Assembly (NCBI GenBank): GCA_015680685.1
Contig: MNCI01020185.1
Coordinates: 62,001-126,000, forward strand
Reading direction: 5' to 3'
DNA: 64,000 nucleotides
Source of the DNA: Gnetum montanum
Taxonomy: Eukaryota; Streptophyta; Gnetopsida; Gnetales; Gnetaceae
Shown here one piece after another: positions 34,197-44,421 of the stretch; the stretch's first letter is position 1; each line of letters starts with the position of its first letter. The position numbers and the translations under genes were made by a program. The notes under the pieces are model-generated. The model had not been told where the DNA came from. It was given only the letters and a program-made list of their open reading frames with translations, and ran no database searches.

Positions 34197-35987
34197 TGAA
34201 ACACCACAAAAAATTTTGGCTAACACTTGTAGACAAAAATTAAGCTAAGTCATGTTGGTCCTCAGCATGACCAAGCTTGAAAGCCTCAAAAATAGCATCA
34301 AACGAAGTCAAAGCAAGCAAGTAAAAGTTCCTTGGGACCCACAGAAGACTACGATGACACCCGACATCAAACTTGGCAAATCTTGAGCTCAAAATACTTG
34401 GTTTTCACTAAGTATGCATCCTGTACGCTGGCCTACACATGCCCAGCATAAGGCCCAGCGTACAGCAACTTTTAGGGCTCAAAAACTCATCAAAACATGC
34501 TAAAGTGGAGCGTCCAGACCCTCCAGAACCTTCCCCAAGGTTCCCAGCAGGTCTCAGGCACTTGAAAATCAAATTTTGGGCTCCAAATGATGGTCTTCCA
34601 TTCCTGTACGCCCAGCATATACACTGGGGTGTAGCCAGCGTAGACAGACTTTCGGGCCCCAGAAATGAGTCAAAACGTGCCAGAATCGAGCGTCCAGACC
34701 CCCCAGAACCTTCCCCAAGGTCCCCAGCAGGTCTCAGGCACTCGAAAATTGAATTTTAGGCTCCAAATGATGGTCTTTTCATTCCTCTACGCTCAACGTA
34801 TACAGTGTACGTTCAGCATTCATAGCGTATACGCCCAGCATTCCAACGTGTACGCCCAGCATTCCAACGTATACGCCCAGCTCTCCGGCGTATATGCCCC
34901 GAGCACTGCAGATGTGCACGATCGACGACAGGATCTCCAATGACAGCATGAAGATAACACCAAATAGCAAGGATTGAAGCAAGTGGCACCCGCCGGCGTA
35001 TACGCCCAGTATTCCAACGTATACGCCCAGCATCCATCAGCGTATACGCCCAACGTATATGCTCAGTATTCCAGTGTATACACCCAGCATTCCGACGTGT
35101 ACGCCCAGCATTCCAGCGTATACGCCCAGCGCTCCACCCAGTTCACGCCCAACATCCATCAGCGTATATGCCCAGTATTCCAGCGTATATGCCCAGTATT
35201 CCAGCATATACGCCCAGCATTCTGGCGTGTACGCCCAGCATTCCAACGTGTACGCCCAGCATTCCAACGTATACGCCCAGCGCTCCACCCAGTTCACGCC
35301 CAGCATTTGCAGCGTATACGCCCAGCAGTTGTAACACTTTGTAAAGTGTATGTACCCAGTCAACGCGCCACGTGTCTCCCATCCCGAGTCTAGCGTAACA
35401 ACCTGTATAAAACCCCCATTTTTCCACTTCCTCCGGGCGGTTGGAAAAATCCCGGAGCATACCAGAGAACATTTACGCTGCACATAAGAGCTAAAACCCT
35501 CTTCCGCCCTGTATGCTACACGCACAGTCTCCACGCTCCGTTTGCCTTGCGAACCGGCCGAGTCATTCCTGCATATGCCGGGGCTTTTCGTCCGCCTTGT
35601 GTCCCCTCACGACTGCGTTAGACCGATGCACTATACTTTGACTCTATACTGTTTACATTCAATGCAAGTTCTTTTACAATTTTACGTCAAGTTGGCCCAC
35701 ACATCGTTTACGTCTGTTTACGCTCACGCTTCGTTTGCATCCGTTTACGTTTTACGCTGTTTTTGTTGTTTACGCCTGCATGTCATTTACGCATAACCCA
35801 GCGTATTAGCACTTTGCGTACGCGCGGGGAAATCATTGTCTGATCCACGTGCGGACCACCCAAGGTACTCTGCCTTTGCTGCATTCCAGCTCGCCCTCAG
35901 GCGAAGGCAGGGTCTTCTGTACGCGTCCTGCGATCCCGCGGCCTCTGTTTTCCTTCCAGCCGAAGACCGACGATTTCAGGCAGTACA
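34197..35987 (+). repeat. LTR of element H (3' LTR, 1,791 bp)
   Basis: Near-identical partner of 26707-28483 outside the repeat blocks. The TATA word (cctgtataaaacccc) is near 35401. The GCGTATACGC arrays lie at 34788-34900 and 34996-35330; the unit number in each block differs from the left LTR. Confidence 0.93.
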
Positions 35988-35992
35988 ATAGT

Positions 35993-37302
35993 GGGTTGGG
36001 TATTTTGGAATTTCGAATGCTAGTTGTTCCATAACAGTGGCCCGCACGTTGCTAATAGAAGTAAATTCACTTATAGCCCTTTCAGTCAATGACAATGTAT
36101 CATTGTTGCCCAAGAGACCGCTATCATTGATGAAAAATCTACACCATAGTTAAAATTCTTCACACTCAACGCAAATTGGGTACTACAACACAGTGAGACG
36201 AGACAAAACAGAAAAACTTACCCACCAGCATAATACATAGTGCCAGGTGGATTCTGGAAGTAAGTTGTGAGATGACGAGCCACAAATAGAGTATTGTATG
36301 CATGATAACAGTTCAATTTTGGCATCTCCCAAATTCAGCTCAAATGCCTCAAACCTCTGGCGCTTTGTTCGCGGTCTTGCACCAGCATAGTTTCAATCGT
36401 ACCGTCTATCAAGAATGCCAAGATACCCTACGTTGAACCAACCAGTAGCATCTTCAAAATAGCAGCAACTACATTGCCTAGTAGATGCGACCAAATGATT
36501 ATGGCGTAATTACAGAGCAAAAACTGCAAGAACCCCCGCGTGCCCCTTCAGAACCACACTTCCTCCTCCTTTATACGAGCATGAGGAGGAGGAACATTGG
36601 CCACGGGAACATGCATGCAGCATAGAACGTCCACGATGTCCAAAACAATTAGGACGGGCTTTAACATAATACTGTACAATGAAAACATATTACTATTAGA
36701 CAAAACATTTAGACATGAACATTTATCACAATACGATAGGGTTCTTCTGATTCCCAGAAAATTATAGATTCCACTAGAAACGCATTGCCAGAACTGCCCA
36801 AACCCTTGCAACAAGCGCAAGGTCTGTCCCTGACAACAGCAATGAAAGCAACACTACGTATTACTCCAGTGTAATATGTAATTATTATGGGGATAAAGGA
36901 AAAGAAAACAAAACCCTGAATTTGCTATCCATAGGTACAATACTTAAATTTTTCGATTATACACTATGTTTGCTAAGCATTACTCAACATGACCTAAACC
37001 CTTGTAACAATATGAGGTTCACCTCCAACAACGTAGATAAAGGTAATATCACAAACCACAATAACTCAATTCGCATAAATAGATATTAACGCTCAATGCA
37101 ACCTACGCATTCAGGAAAATAACATACAACCACAACGCTGCAACAAATATAATAGTAGTGCAAAAGGGTGGACGATGACTTACCAGTTAAGTGTAGTATC
37201 TTGCTGAGCCTCAACTTTGGCCTGCAAAACCCGCTGCAAACCCTCTTGCACTTTGTCAATCCTTACTAGTTTAGCATTCTTCCCTTTCACCTTTGGTGCC
37301 AT
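35993..37302 (-). pseudogene. Antisense gene, 5' exons (1 to start of 5)
   Basis: Exon 1 opens with ATG at 37302-37300 and ends at TG|GTAAGT (37184/37183). Exon 2 follows acceptor ttgtcag (WDRPCACCKGLGSS...); its 3' end is uncertain (near 36730 or 36775). Exon 3 follows ttgtacag (YYVKARPNCFGHRG...), is Cys/Ser-rich and ends at GGAA|GTGTGG. Exon 4 (36477-36222) has two stops and reads ILKMLLV, FLIDGTIETMLVQDR, YHAYNTLFVARHLTTYF, ending GG|GTAAGT. Exon 5 starts at 36138 (FFINDSGLLGNNDTLS) and is cut by H after KYPT. The next residues, HYVDFFSRC, are on the other side of H. A 9-bp hairpin, cctcctcct/aggaggagg, lies at 36562-36592. Confidence 0.65.
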
Positions 37303-37544
37303 AGTTGCAATTGAAAGAGTTTTCGTAAAATCGTCTTTTTACACCTTGCTTCCGCTCCTTTGCTGCTATAGCCAGATCTAAATTCACGATATTTGTAACC
37401 TATTTTGAGTATGAACCACGAGTTTATAAACAAGATGCTTGAAACTAACTTTTCTTTCTACCCGATCAATGCGAAACTTTCCCGAAACACTGGTGTCAGT
37501 ATAACATGAAACACGAAGATTAGGGCATTAGTTTCGTAGATATC

Positions 37545-37780
37545 GTGTGGATTGCGGTCTGAAATGACCCTAAACTAATGCATAGTTTATCACCTCGTAA
37601 TCCGGTTGCATTAACTATGGTCTGTACAAAATTTCAAATCCAATTATTTCGACACGCTAAACACGCCACGTTGCATCTTTCACCTTATTCCATATGCTAG
37701 CATCTAGGAAGCCTAGCTCGCCATTGTTTTACAAACTATGCGTATTTGTAACAGTCCACTAAGACTTTAAACTAGAAGCT
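37545..37780 (+). repeat. Motif units just before RT exon of G
   Basis: Two or three units, gtctgaaatgaccctaaact near 37556 and gtccactaagactttaaact near 37752, precede the splice acceptor at 37883. They match the arrays after the protease and after integrase. The interval 37303-37544 has no recognised feature. Confidence 0.55.
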
Positions 37781-37883
37781 TCTCTGATGCGCAACTCTGA
37801 TGCAAGAAAAAAAACAAACTCTTATCATTTAACAGGCTGGCAAAAAAACAATGTAATAATTTCCGTTTTTGGCATTTTTGCAG

Positions 37884-39545
37884 GGTGATTCACAAATGGA
37901 CGTAGCTTTATCCACACCCTTAATCTTAATAGGCCCACATGGGGAGATCATTAGACAGTTCAATCACACGCTAGTAGGAACAAACCTTTCCCTTTATGAT
38001 GCAACCATAGCAATATTGGAAACATCCCCAGACTGGCCAGAACATCTGGCCCAAACTCTCAACCTGGAGGCTGGTGATGTAACCGAGGACCCTCTCAACA
38101 AGGTTCCTGTGGTTACGCACAAAGGTGAAAATAAAACTCTTAGTGTTAGTTCCCTCCTAGACCAATAGACGCAAAGTGACATAACGCAAGTGCTCCAAAA
38201 TAACATTGCTATATTTGCATGGTCATATAAAGACATGTCGGGATTAAACCTGAGATTGATACAGCATAACATTATTTTAGACCCATGCGTCAAAGCAATT
38301 AGATAGAAAGCACGAAATATTAAGCCAGAAATCGCACTAGCAGTGCGTAATGAAATCACCAAGCTATATCAGGCTGGTTTCATTCGCGTAGTTGATTACT
38401 CAGACTAGGTGTTCAACATCGTAGTTGTCTCTAAGAAAATAGGAGGCATACGCATCTGCATAGACTTCTGAGATCCGAAAAAAGCCACGATTAAGGACAA
38501 CTTCCCGTTACCGAGTATCAACCAACTGATCGATACAACAGCTGATCACACGCTTCTATCCTTTATGGATGGTTTCTCAGGTTACAATCAAATTCATATT
38601 AATCTAGAAAACCAATTGACTACAACATTCATGACACCCTAGGGAACCTTTTGTTATACTATGATGCCTTTCGAGCTAAAAAACACTGGAGCAACGTATC
38701 AACGAGCCATGACATATATCTTTAGCGACTATCTCTTAGGGAGATTGAACGACTATGTGGATGACATAGCTGTCAAGTCTATAAAGTTGGAAGATCATTT
38801 AGAAGACCTAGAGTTAGTCCTTAAAAGATGTCTCAAACATGACTTACGGCTCAACCCAAAGAAGTGTGTATTCGGAGTCAAAACTGGACGCATGTTGGGG
38901 TTTGTAGTATCGGAGACTGGCATCCGAGTCGATCCTAACAAGGTTAAATCCATTGTCGATTTATCGCCACCTACAAACCTTAAGGAACTACATGGGTTGC
39001 AGGGAAGACTACAATTTATCAGAATATTCATTTCGAAGTTAACAGATAAATTACATCCCATGCAACACCTTCTTAAGAAGGGTGTTAATTTTGAATGGAC
39101 CGATAACTGCCAGCATGCATTCGATGACTTAAAAAGGGAACTGCAACACTTACCAATGGTTTTCCTACCATAAAGAGATCAGTCTTTTTACATTTATCTA
39201 GCTAACTCAGACATGTCTATAGCTACGTTACTTTGCCAAAAAAAGGAACAATGGATTAGAAGCCCCTATCTATTACCTCGGTCATGCTCTATTTGCGTAC
39301 AAAACAAGGTACAATGAAGTGGAACATAATTGTTTGACATTGGTTTTCGCACTTAAAAAATGTAGGTATTACCTTTTTCATAGTCAAGTCAACATAATTT
39401 CTAAAAGCAACGTTCTACGGGCTATCTCAAACAACTTGTATGAAAGTAGTAAGATAGCTCATTGGAAGGCTATCATAGCCAAATTTGATTTATATTATGT
39501 TGGTCTATCATCCACCAAAGGTTAGGATATAGCTTACCAGTTAGC
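37884..39545 (+). pseudogene. Reverse transcriptase and first RNase H of element G
   Basis: The exon begins GDSQMDVALSTPL right after the acceptor. A long connector (ATIAILETSPDWPEHL) is followed by RT: VVSKKIGGIRICIDF (about 38430), FPLPSINQLIDTTADHTLLSFMDGFSGYNQI, MMPFELKNTGATYQRAM (38661), catalytic YVDD at 38754-38765, and VKSIVDLSPPTNLKEL. The thumb and connection lead to the first RNase H (ANSDMSIATLL, then EHNCLTLVFALKKCRYYL, 39319-39375). In-frame stops (for example before the conserved Arg near 38308 and in TP-stop-GTF near 38640) show it is inactive. The enzyme copies element RNA to DNA. Confidence 0.92.
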
Positions 39546-40090
39546 GACATCGCTTGTTAATGATCAAGCTACGATAGACCCAAAATTTTCAGATAAGCAT
39601 GTACATAGTTTAAGCCCTGTATCAGCAAGTCTCGAAGCAACGCTATATTTCGACAAAGCTTCAACTACTAGAGACAGCAATGCTATCATTGTTATTACAC
39701 TTTCCCCTGAGGATGTTCATCCACTAGCTTACCGCAGGGCCTTCCCTTGTACAAACAACATGGCAAAGTATGAAGGGCTCCTCAGAGGATTGTTGATGGC
39801 CAGAGAACTCAACGTTCAACACCTAGCAATCCAAGGCGATTCGATGCTCATCATCAATCAAATCATAGGAGTCTACACTTGCAAAGTTGTGTATCTACAG
39901 CCCTACTATGATATGGCTAAAAATCTCCTAAAATAATTTATGACAATCGATGTCCAACACATGCCGTGTAAGGAAAATGTTGTCGCCGATGCACTGGCCA
40001 CACTAGCACTAAGCGTGCCATCACACTTATTTGCCACTTGGCCTGCTTTAATGATGGAATGTATAGATCCTATCATTCAAGTGGTGTAAA
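39546..40090 (+). pseudogene. Second, archaeal-type RNase H of element G
   Basis: LEATLYFDKASTTRDSNAI (about 39630) is followed by MAKYEGLLRGLLMARELNVQ (39760), IQGDSMLIINQIIG (39830) and ENVVADALATLA (39975). These are the conserved blocks of the extra RNase H that Tat-lineage elements (Ogre, Tat) carry between the first RNase H and integrase. The Asp-Glu-Asp positions are largely kept, but stops interrupt. Confidence 0.88.
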
Positions 40091-41357
40091 TCTCTTCATT
40101 AAATGTGGGAGGAATGCCAAAATGGTACAACAACATTAAGACTTACCTTCTGCATGGCGAACCACCACATAACCTAACGCATGCACAAAAAGACGCAGTG
40201 CGCAAGCGTGCCAAGAAATACACCATCATCGGAGACAGTACTCTCTGTAGACACTCTTTCAATGGAGTATTGCTAACCTGCGTTAATAATGACCAAGCAC
40301 AGCAAATAGTTAGCGAAGTCCACAAGGGGCTATGTGGAGGACACGTAGCCCCATGAGCCATGGCCACTAACATCATATGCCTAGGGTACTATTGGCCATA
40401 CATGGAAAAGGATTGTCTTACCAAAGTCAAGACATGTGACATGTGCCAGTATTACGCAAACTTAATACATGTGTCACCAACCGAGTTACACACTACATAG
40501 ATTACTTGGCCATTCCAACGATGGGGACTGGATATCATAGGTCCCATCGTGCCTAAATCTTCCGTAGGACATAGTTTCATTATCACCGCCACTAAGTACT
40601 TCACGAAGTGGGTTGAGGCTATCCCCTATGGAAGATTACATCTCAACAGGTTTTTCATTTCATCTTAGATAATATTGAAGCCAGATTTGGACTCCCTATG
40701 ACTATTGTGACTGACAACGGGCCACAATTTAGTAGCACAGAAACCAAATCTTTTTGCGATAATATTGGTATCAAGCAATCTTTTTCTTCACCCTATTACC
40801 CGCAAGCAAATGGTTAAGCAGAAGCAACAAACAAGGTAATTATCAATCTACTTAAGAAGATGCTCAGCAATAACAAAAAATGGTGGCATGCAAAAATCCT
40901 CTACGTGCTATGGGCGTATCGTATGATGTGCAGAACAGCTACAAACAGGATGCCCTAAAGCCTAGTCTATGGATCCAAAGCAATGTTGCCCTTGGAATTA
41001 TAGGTTCCCTCACTACGGATGGTCTTTTTCATGATTATAAATGAGACTCAACACAATGAGTCTCAAATCGTGGATTTAGACTTAATGGAGGAGAAACACA
41101 TCAAAACACACCATCAAAAGATATCAGGACAAACAGAGATAGAAGCATCGACACAACCTACATCAACGACTGATCAAGGAAGGAGACCTAGTTCTCAAGG
41201 CCATTCGTGAACCAGTAGGCAAATTCTCCGCAAACTGGGAAGGCCTTTTCTTGGTCATCGGTGCATACGACAACGGAGCATTCAAGTTAGCAGATATTGA
41301 CAGCAATGAGCATCCGAACCCAGTGAATCATCTGTACTTAAAGCGGTATTACGTCTA
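40091..41357 (+). pseudogene. Integrase of element G
   Basis: The N-terminal zinc-binding domain (EVHKGLCGGH at 40315-40345, CDMCQ at 40436) is followed by the core start WPFQRWGLDIIGPIVP (40508-40555), TDNGPQFSSTE (40710) and a decayed NG-stop-AEATNK (40810). The C-terminal domain is NWEGLFLVIGAYDNGAFKLADI (41235-41300), ending HLYLKRYYV and TAA at 41355-41357. Stops and a frameshift near 40640 show decay. Integrase inserts element DNA and makes the 5-bp duplications seen here. Confidence 0.9.
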
Positions 41358-41369
41358 AACATCGACTCG

Positions 41370-41765
41370 GCTCAAACGCAAGGTAATAAACATCTGCTAT
41401 GATGTAAAAATGGCAAAGTTGTACACGTCTGCTATGACGTAAAACTGGCACTTCTTGCATGCGTCCATCAAGATGCTAAACTGGAAAATTTTTTGACTGT
41501 CCACCATGACGTGAAACTAGCAAGGTAAGCACCCATCTACTGAGATGCTAAACCAGCACAAACTTGTCCCTGGGTCACGACATAAAACTAACACCCACAG
41601 CATGGTCTGCTAGGACCATAAACTAGCTCTTCCACTATCCGCTACGACGTAAAACTAGCATGTTTCAGTTTGCCTAGATATTAAACCAGGACCACGACCT
41701 GCTGAGGCTTAAAACCAGCAACAACAATCAACCAGGACTCAAAACTAGAATTTGCCAATAGACAA
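41370..41765 (+). repeat. Dispersed 'TAAACT' motif array, 3' of integrase in G
   Basis: About ten units such as gtctgctatgacgtaaaact, gtccaccatgacgtgaaact and atccgctacgacgtaaaact, spaced 30-50 bp, starting just after the integrase stop. Confidence 0.75.
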
Positions 41766-42904
41766 TCCACAAAGCAAGCGAGTGTGATCACTCTTGCACT
41801 ACATCCCTACCAGGTGGAATGGGTAAGGCGTTGGAACAAACACAATGCGCTACCCCACCGACATCCTACTGATCCCTTGGACAGGCCAAAAGGCATGCTA
41901 CTGACCCCTCAGACATTTTGCTACAATAGCCACTCTATAGTCGCAGCTCCTGGGATCAACTTCTCTACTTGGGACCACGACGAAACTGTGGTCATCCATA
42001 GTCTTAGATGCCTCCATCCATCGTCGTCACCCGACTCCAGCTTAGCAGATTCATCCAACTTATTCTTTGCCCAGTCATTTGAGCAAGATGAATCTGGCTA
42101 TCAACGGTAATTTCATGAACCATGACATCAACATTGGGACCCTTGCTCCTTGTTATGGTCCCTGTTTCGTGGCCTACGTTCTCTTTTTTGCTTTGGATAG
42201 TGTTTGTTTCAACAGCCTCCCTCCTTAGTGATTAGGACGATTGCTTCTGCACTCTACTCTCTGTTATGTTTTGTAGGTTACTTGCTATGACAACGTTGAT
42301 CAAGAATGCATTCATTAGAAGGTGAGATGTCACGGCGTCCTGAAGTGGTTGCTTAGGCTAGCCTGGCTACTTAGAAGTGCGAATCCTACCTCTCCCTCCA
42401 CCGGATGCATTGCTTCATTTTCTTCCCCCTTGGTCCTCATGACTGCCTTTACTCCCTACTTCGCTTGTATAGAGCGCGAACATTCAATCAAATTCTTTCG
42501 CATCATTGTATCCATGAACTGGTGTAACGCAACTCGCCTAGTGGGCTGTAGTTCAAAAAAAAATGGATGTAAAACAACTCATCCAGGCCATGCGAGCATA
42601 ACACAACTCGCCCACGCAAGCCCTTAATATACAGTATGATGGCGTAACCTCTTGCAAATACATTCGTAGAAGGACGTAATGACTTGCTCGCAAGTTTCAT
42701 GTTCACATGCTTGAGTCTTCCCCGAACCTCCCTCCTCTTATTTCTGTAAAATCTCTTTTATGCTTTCTTCCCTACCTTACCTTTGCACTTCTAGGTTTGA
42801 CAGAGCAACATTTGAGCAATCTCTGATAGATGCTATTGATGCCTTTACCTCTTTGGTATTTCATATTCTTTGTCGACGTCTTTCGGGCAAGCCCTCTAAA
42901 CGTC
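41766..42904 (+). other. 3' untranslated region of element G
   Basis: Contains one open frame of 108 codons (41784-42110) with no recognised domain and no counterpart found in H, so I do not call it a gene. A short word, taac/aacaactcgcc/tca, occurs three times at 42525-42615. The final 60 bp are shared with H. Confidence 0.55.
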
Positions 42905-42920
42905 AATAAAGAGGGGCCAT
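42905..42920 (+). promoter_or_regulatory. Polypurine tract of element G
   Basis: aataaagaggggccat directly precedes the LTR start TGAAACACG; H has the same agaggggcca core. Confidence 0.85.
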
Positions 42921-44416
42921 TGAAACACGATAAAAATTTCAAGGCCTCGACGGTTCGGCAAAATCTAGCAATTCACATAAGGAGTCACAACAAGGTGCAG
43001 CACAGTACAATTAAATTTTAGAAGACAGAACAAAATGATGAGTGCACAGTGGCAAGCCTTCAACTTTGCGAATTTTCTATGTTTCAAAAATCTCAAATTC
43101 TAGCATACTACGCTGCATCACGCAACATGGTGTAGCGTCGCATTACGCAACGTAATGTCAAAAGCAGTCCATCACAACATCAAAGATGAAAAACATTCAG
43201 GACTTTGATGACCCAGCAAAAATCTCAAGGCTTAGACAATGATCTACAGCATACCGTTCATTTCAACAGGTATTCTTTCTTGGTTTAGGGGCCTATTATG
43301 TTGCGTTATGCAGTGTGGCATAATAAAACCCTGGAAGGATTGATCAAAAACAGAGGAAGCACGGCAACAATACTTCCATTTTTTGCAAAGTTTACTATTT
43401 TACGTTGAATTAGGTATGAGGCGTAATTTAGCATGATGTAGTGTAATCTAGCATGGTGCAACGTAATACAAACAAAGACAAAAGTAGTATAATACGAGCA
43501 TCAGCAGTTCACATGTCACAATATGCTCTCTAGTGTATCGTAGCATAATCAAAGGAAAATCTATCACCAAAACCCAAACAAGGGTGGTTTACGATGCGCT
43601 ACGCAGTGTGGCGCTGCAAGCTCTAGCAACAAACGCATCAAGTCAACGGCATTATGCAGGTTCAGGACACGCATCATCTAAACCATGTTTTTCTCCTGAC
43701 CCTAATCTTATAAATACTCCAGTTGACAAAGATCAAAAGGGGGGCAAAAAATTTCTCCTAAGATTTGACAAATTTTATCTGTGAGCGATTTTTTCCTTCC
43801 GTTGGCAATCATTGACAACTTTTAGCAAGGACTAACAAGAGAACAAAGAGGATCAGTAATCGCAAGAGGATCAAAAACAATTGGCAAGAACATTTGGTCA
43901 AAAATAGCTGATTGATGGACGTTTTGCTTTGGGACCAACCTCCTTGTACCCAGATCCGCCAAAACAAGGTAGATCAATCTTTGCTTGCTTCATCTTTGAA
44001 CAGCCTTCTTGTTGTTGGCGTGTACTTCGCTTAAATCGAAGTCTGCTTGTAATCATTGTATCTAATATATTTGGTTCATTAGTTGAATCCCAAATCTTGG
44101 GATTGCCTGCGTTCTAAATCTGATCTCTTGTCCTTATTTACACGAATCTCACAAATCGCTTTAAATCGATTACATCGTTTTCAATTATCTTCGAAGTTAA
44201 CAATATTACATTTTCTCATAAAGAACCATGATTTTGTCATCCAAATATCACAAAATTTTTACTGATCAAGTAAGTCCTTGTCTGATCGACAAGATCATTC
44301 AGGGCACCTCCGATTCATTTTCTCTCCAGCACGGTCCTTGCACGAATCTGGGGTTAGAACTATGTACACGGACTTTTGTTCGATATTTCCAGTGATCGAA
44401 ATTTTCCATCATTATA
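42921..44416 (+). repeat. LTR of element G (3' LTR, 1,496 bp)
   Basis: Partner of 17460-18868 with scattered substitutions. It holds 74 bases (43433-43506) absent from the left copy and ends TTATA before CTAAA. The dyad appears here as TTACGCAACGTAA (43143-43155). The TATA word cttataaatactcc is near 43708. Confidence 0.92.
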
Positions 44417-44421
44417 CTAAA

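Larger units (their letters stand above)
26707..35987 (+). mobile_element. Non-autonomous Tat-like LTR retrotransposon H (gag-protease only)
   Basis: LTRs 26707-28483 and 34197-35987 both begin TGAAACACCAC and end ATACA or GTACA. The target duplication ATAGT is exact (26702-26706 and 35988-35992). It has a primer site, a leader with repeat arrays, gag, protease, a 3' region and a purine tract, but no RT, RNase H or integrase. Gag and protease match G domain by domain. The two LTRs are very similar by eye, more so than those of A, C or G, so H is the youngest large element here. It presumably relied on enzymes of a relative such as G. Confidence 0.93.
23656..37302 (-). pseudogene. Antisense multi-exon gene inside the G intron (function unknown)
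   Basis: Eleven minus-strand exons can be drawn: 37302-37184; 36829 to about 36730; 36671-36560; 36477-36222; 36138-35993 joined across H to 26706-26578; 26468-25826; 25681-25420; 25302-25117; 24985-24857; 24772-23955; 23874-23656. Nearly all introns are about 80-150 bp with GT-AG ends, except the first (354 bp) and the short, uncertain second. Phases agree at nine of the ten junctions (2, undetermined, 1, 2, 1, 0, 1, 1, 1, 0) if two one-base frameshifts in exon 6 are allowed. The product would be about 1,000 residues: a basic start (MAPKVKGKNAKL), globular parts, NLS-like PRKKPRL and PKKKM, charged coiled-coil-like stretches and a His/Glu-rich end with a TGA. Many stops are TAG or TGA, as from C-to-T decay. 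I know no matching family. An accessory ORF of the element or a captured host gene are both possible. Confidence 0.7.
22879..37883 (+). other. Intron between protease and reverse transcriptase of element G
   Basis: The donor is CAA|GTAAAC at 22878/22879. The acceptor is tttttggcatttttgcag|GGT at 37883/37884, with a good pyrimidine tract. Both borders fall between codons in the protease and RT frames, so splicing would join ...NQLQI-stop-Q to GDSQMDV without a shift. Removing nested H (26707-35987) and one target repeat leaves about 5.7 kb. Ogre-type elements are known for an intron at this point; its use here is inferred. It contains a motif array (23095-23420), the antisense gene (23656-37302) and AT-rich filler. 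Confidence 0.65.
17460..44416 (+). mobile_element. Tat/Ogre-like Ty3/gypsy LTR retrotransposon G
   Basis: LTRs are 17460-18868 and 42921-44416. The target duplication CTAAA is exact (17455-17459 and 44417-44421). A primer site follows the left LTR and a purine tract precedes the right one. Gag-protease (19125-22878) and RT-RNase H-second RNase H-integrase (37884-41357) are on the plus strand. A second, archaeal-type RNase H between the first RNase H and integrase is the mark of the Tat lineage. A large intron separates protease from RT, as described for Ogre-type members. Without nested H (9,286 bp with its target repeat) the element is about 17.7 kb. All coding parts are decayed. Confidence 0.93.

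Noticed and set aside
41784-42110. 108-codon open frame after the G integrase as an accessory gene
   Set aside because: No domain, no counterpart in H, and it lies beyond a non-coding motif array; length is compatible with chance in this GC-richer segment.
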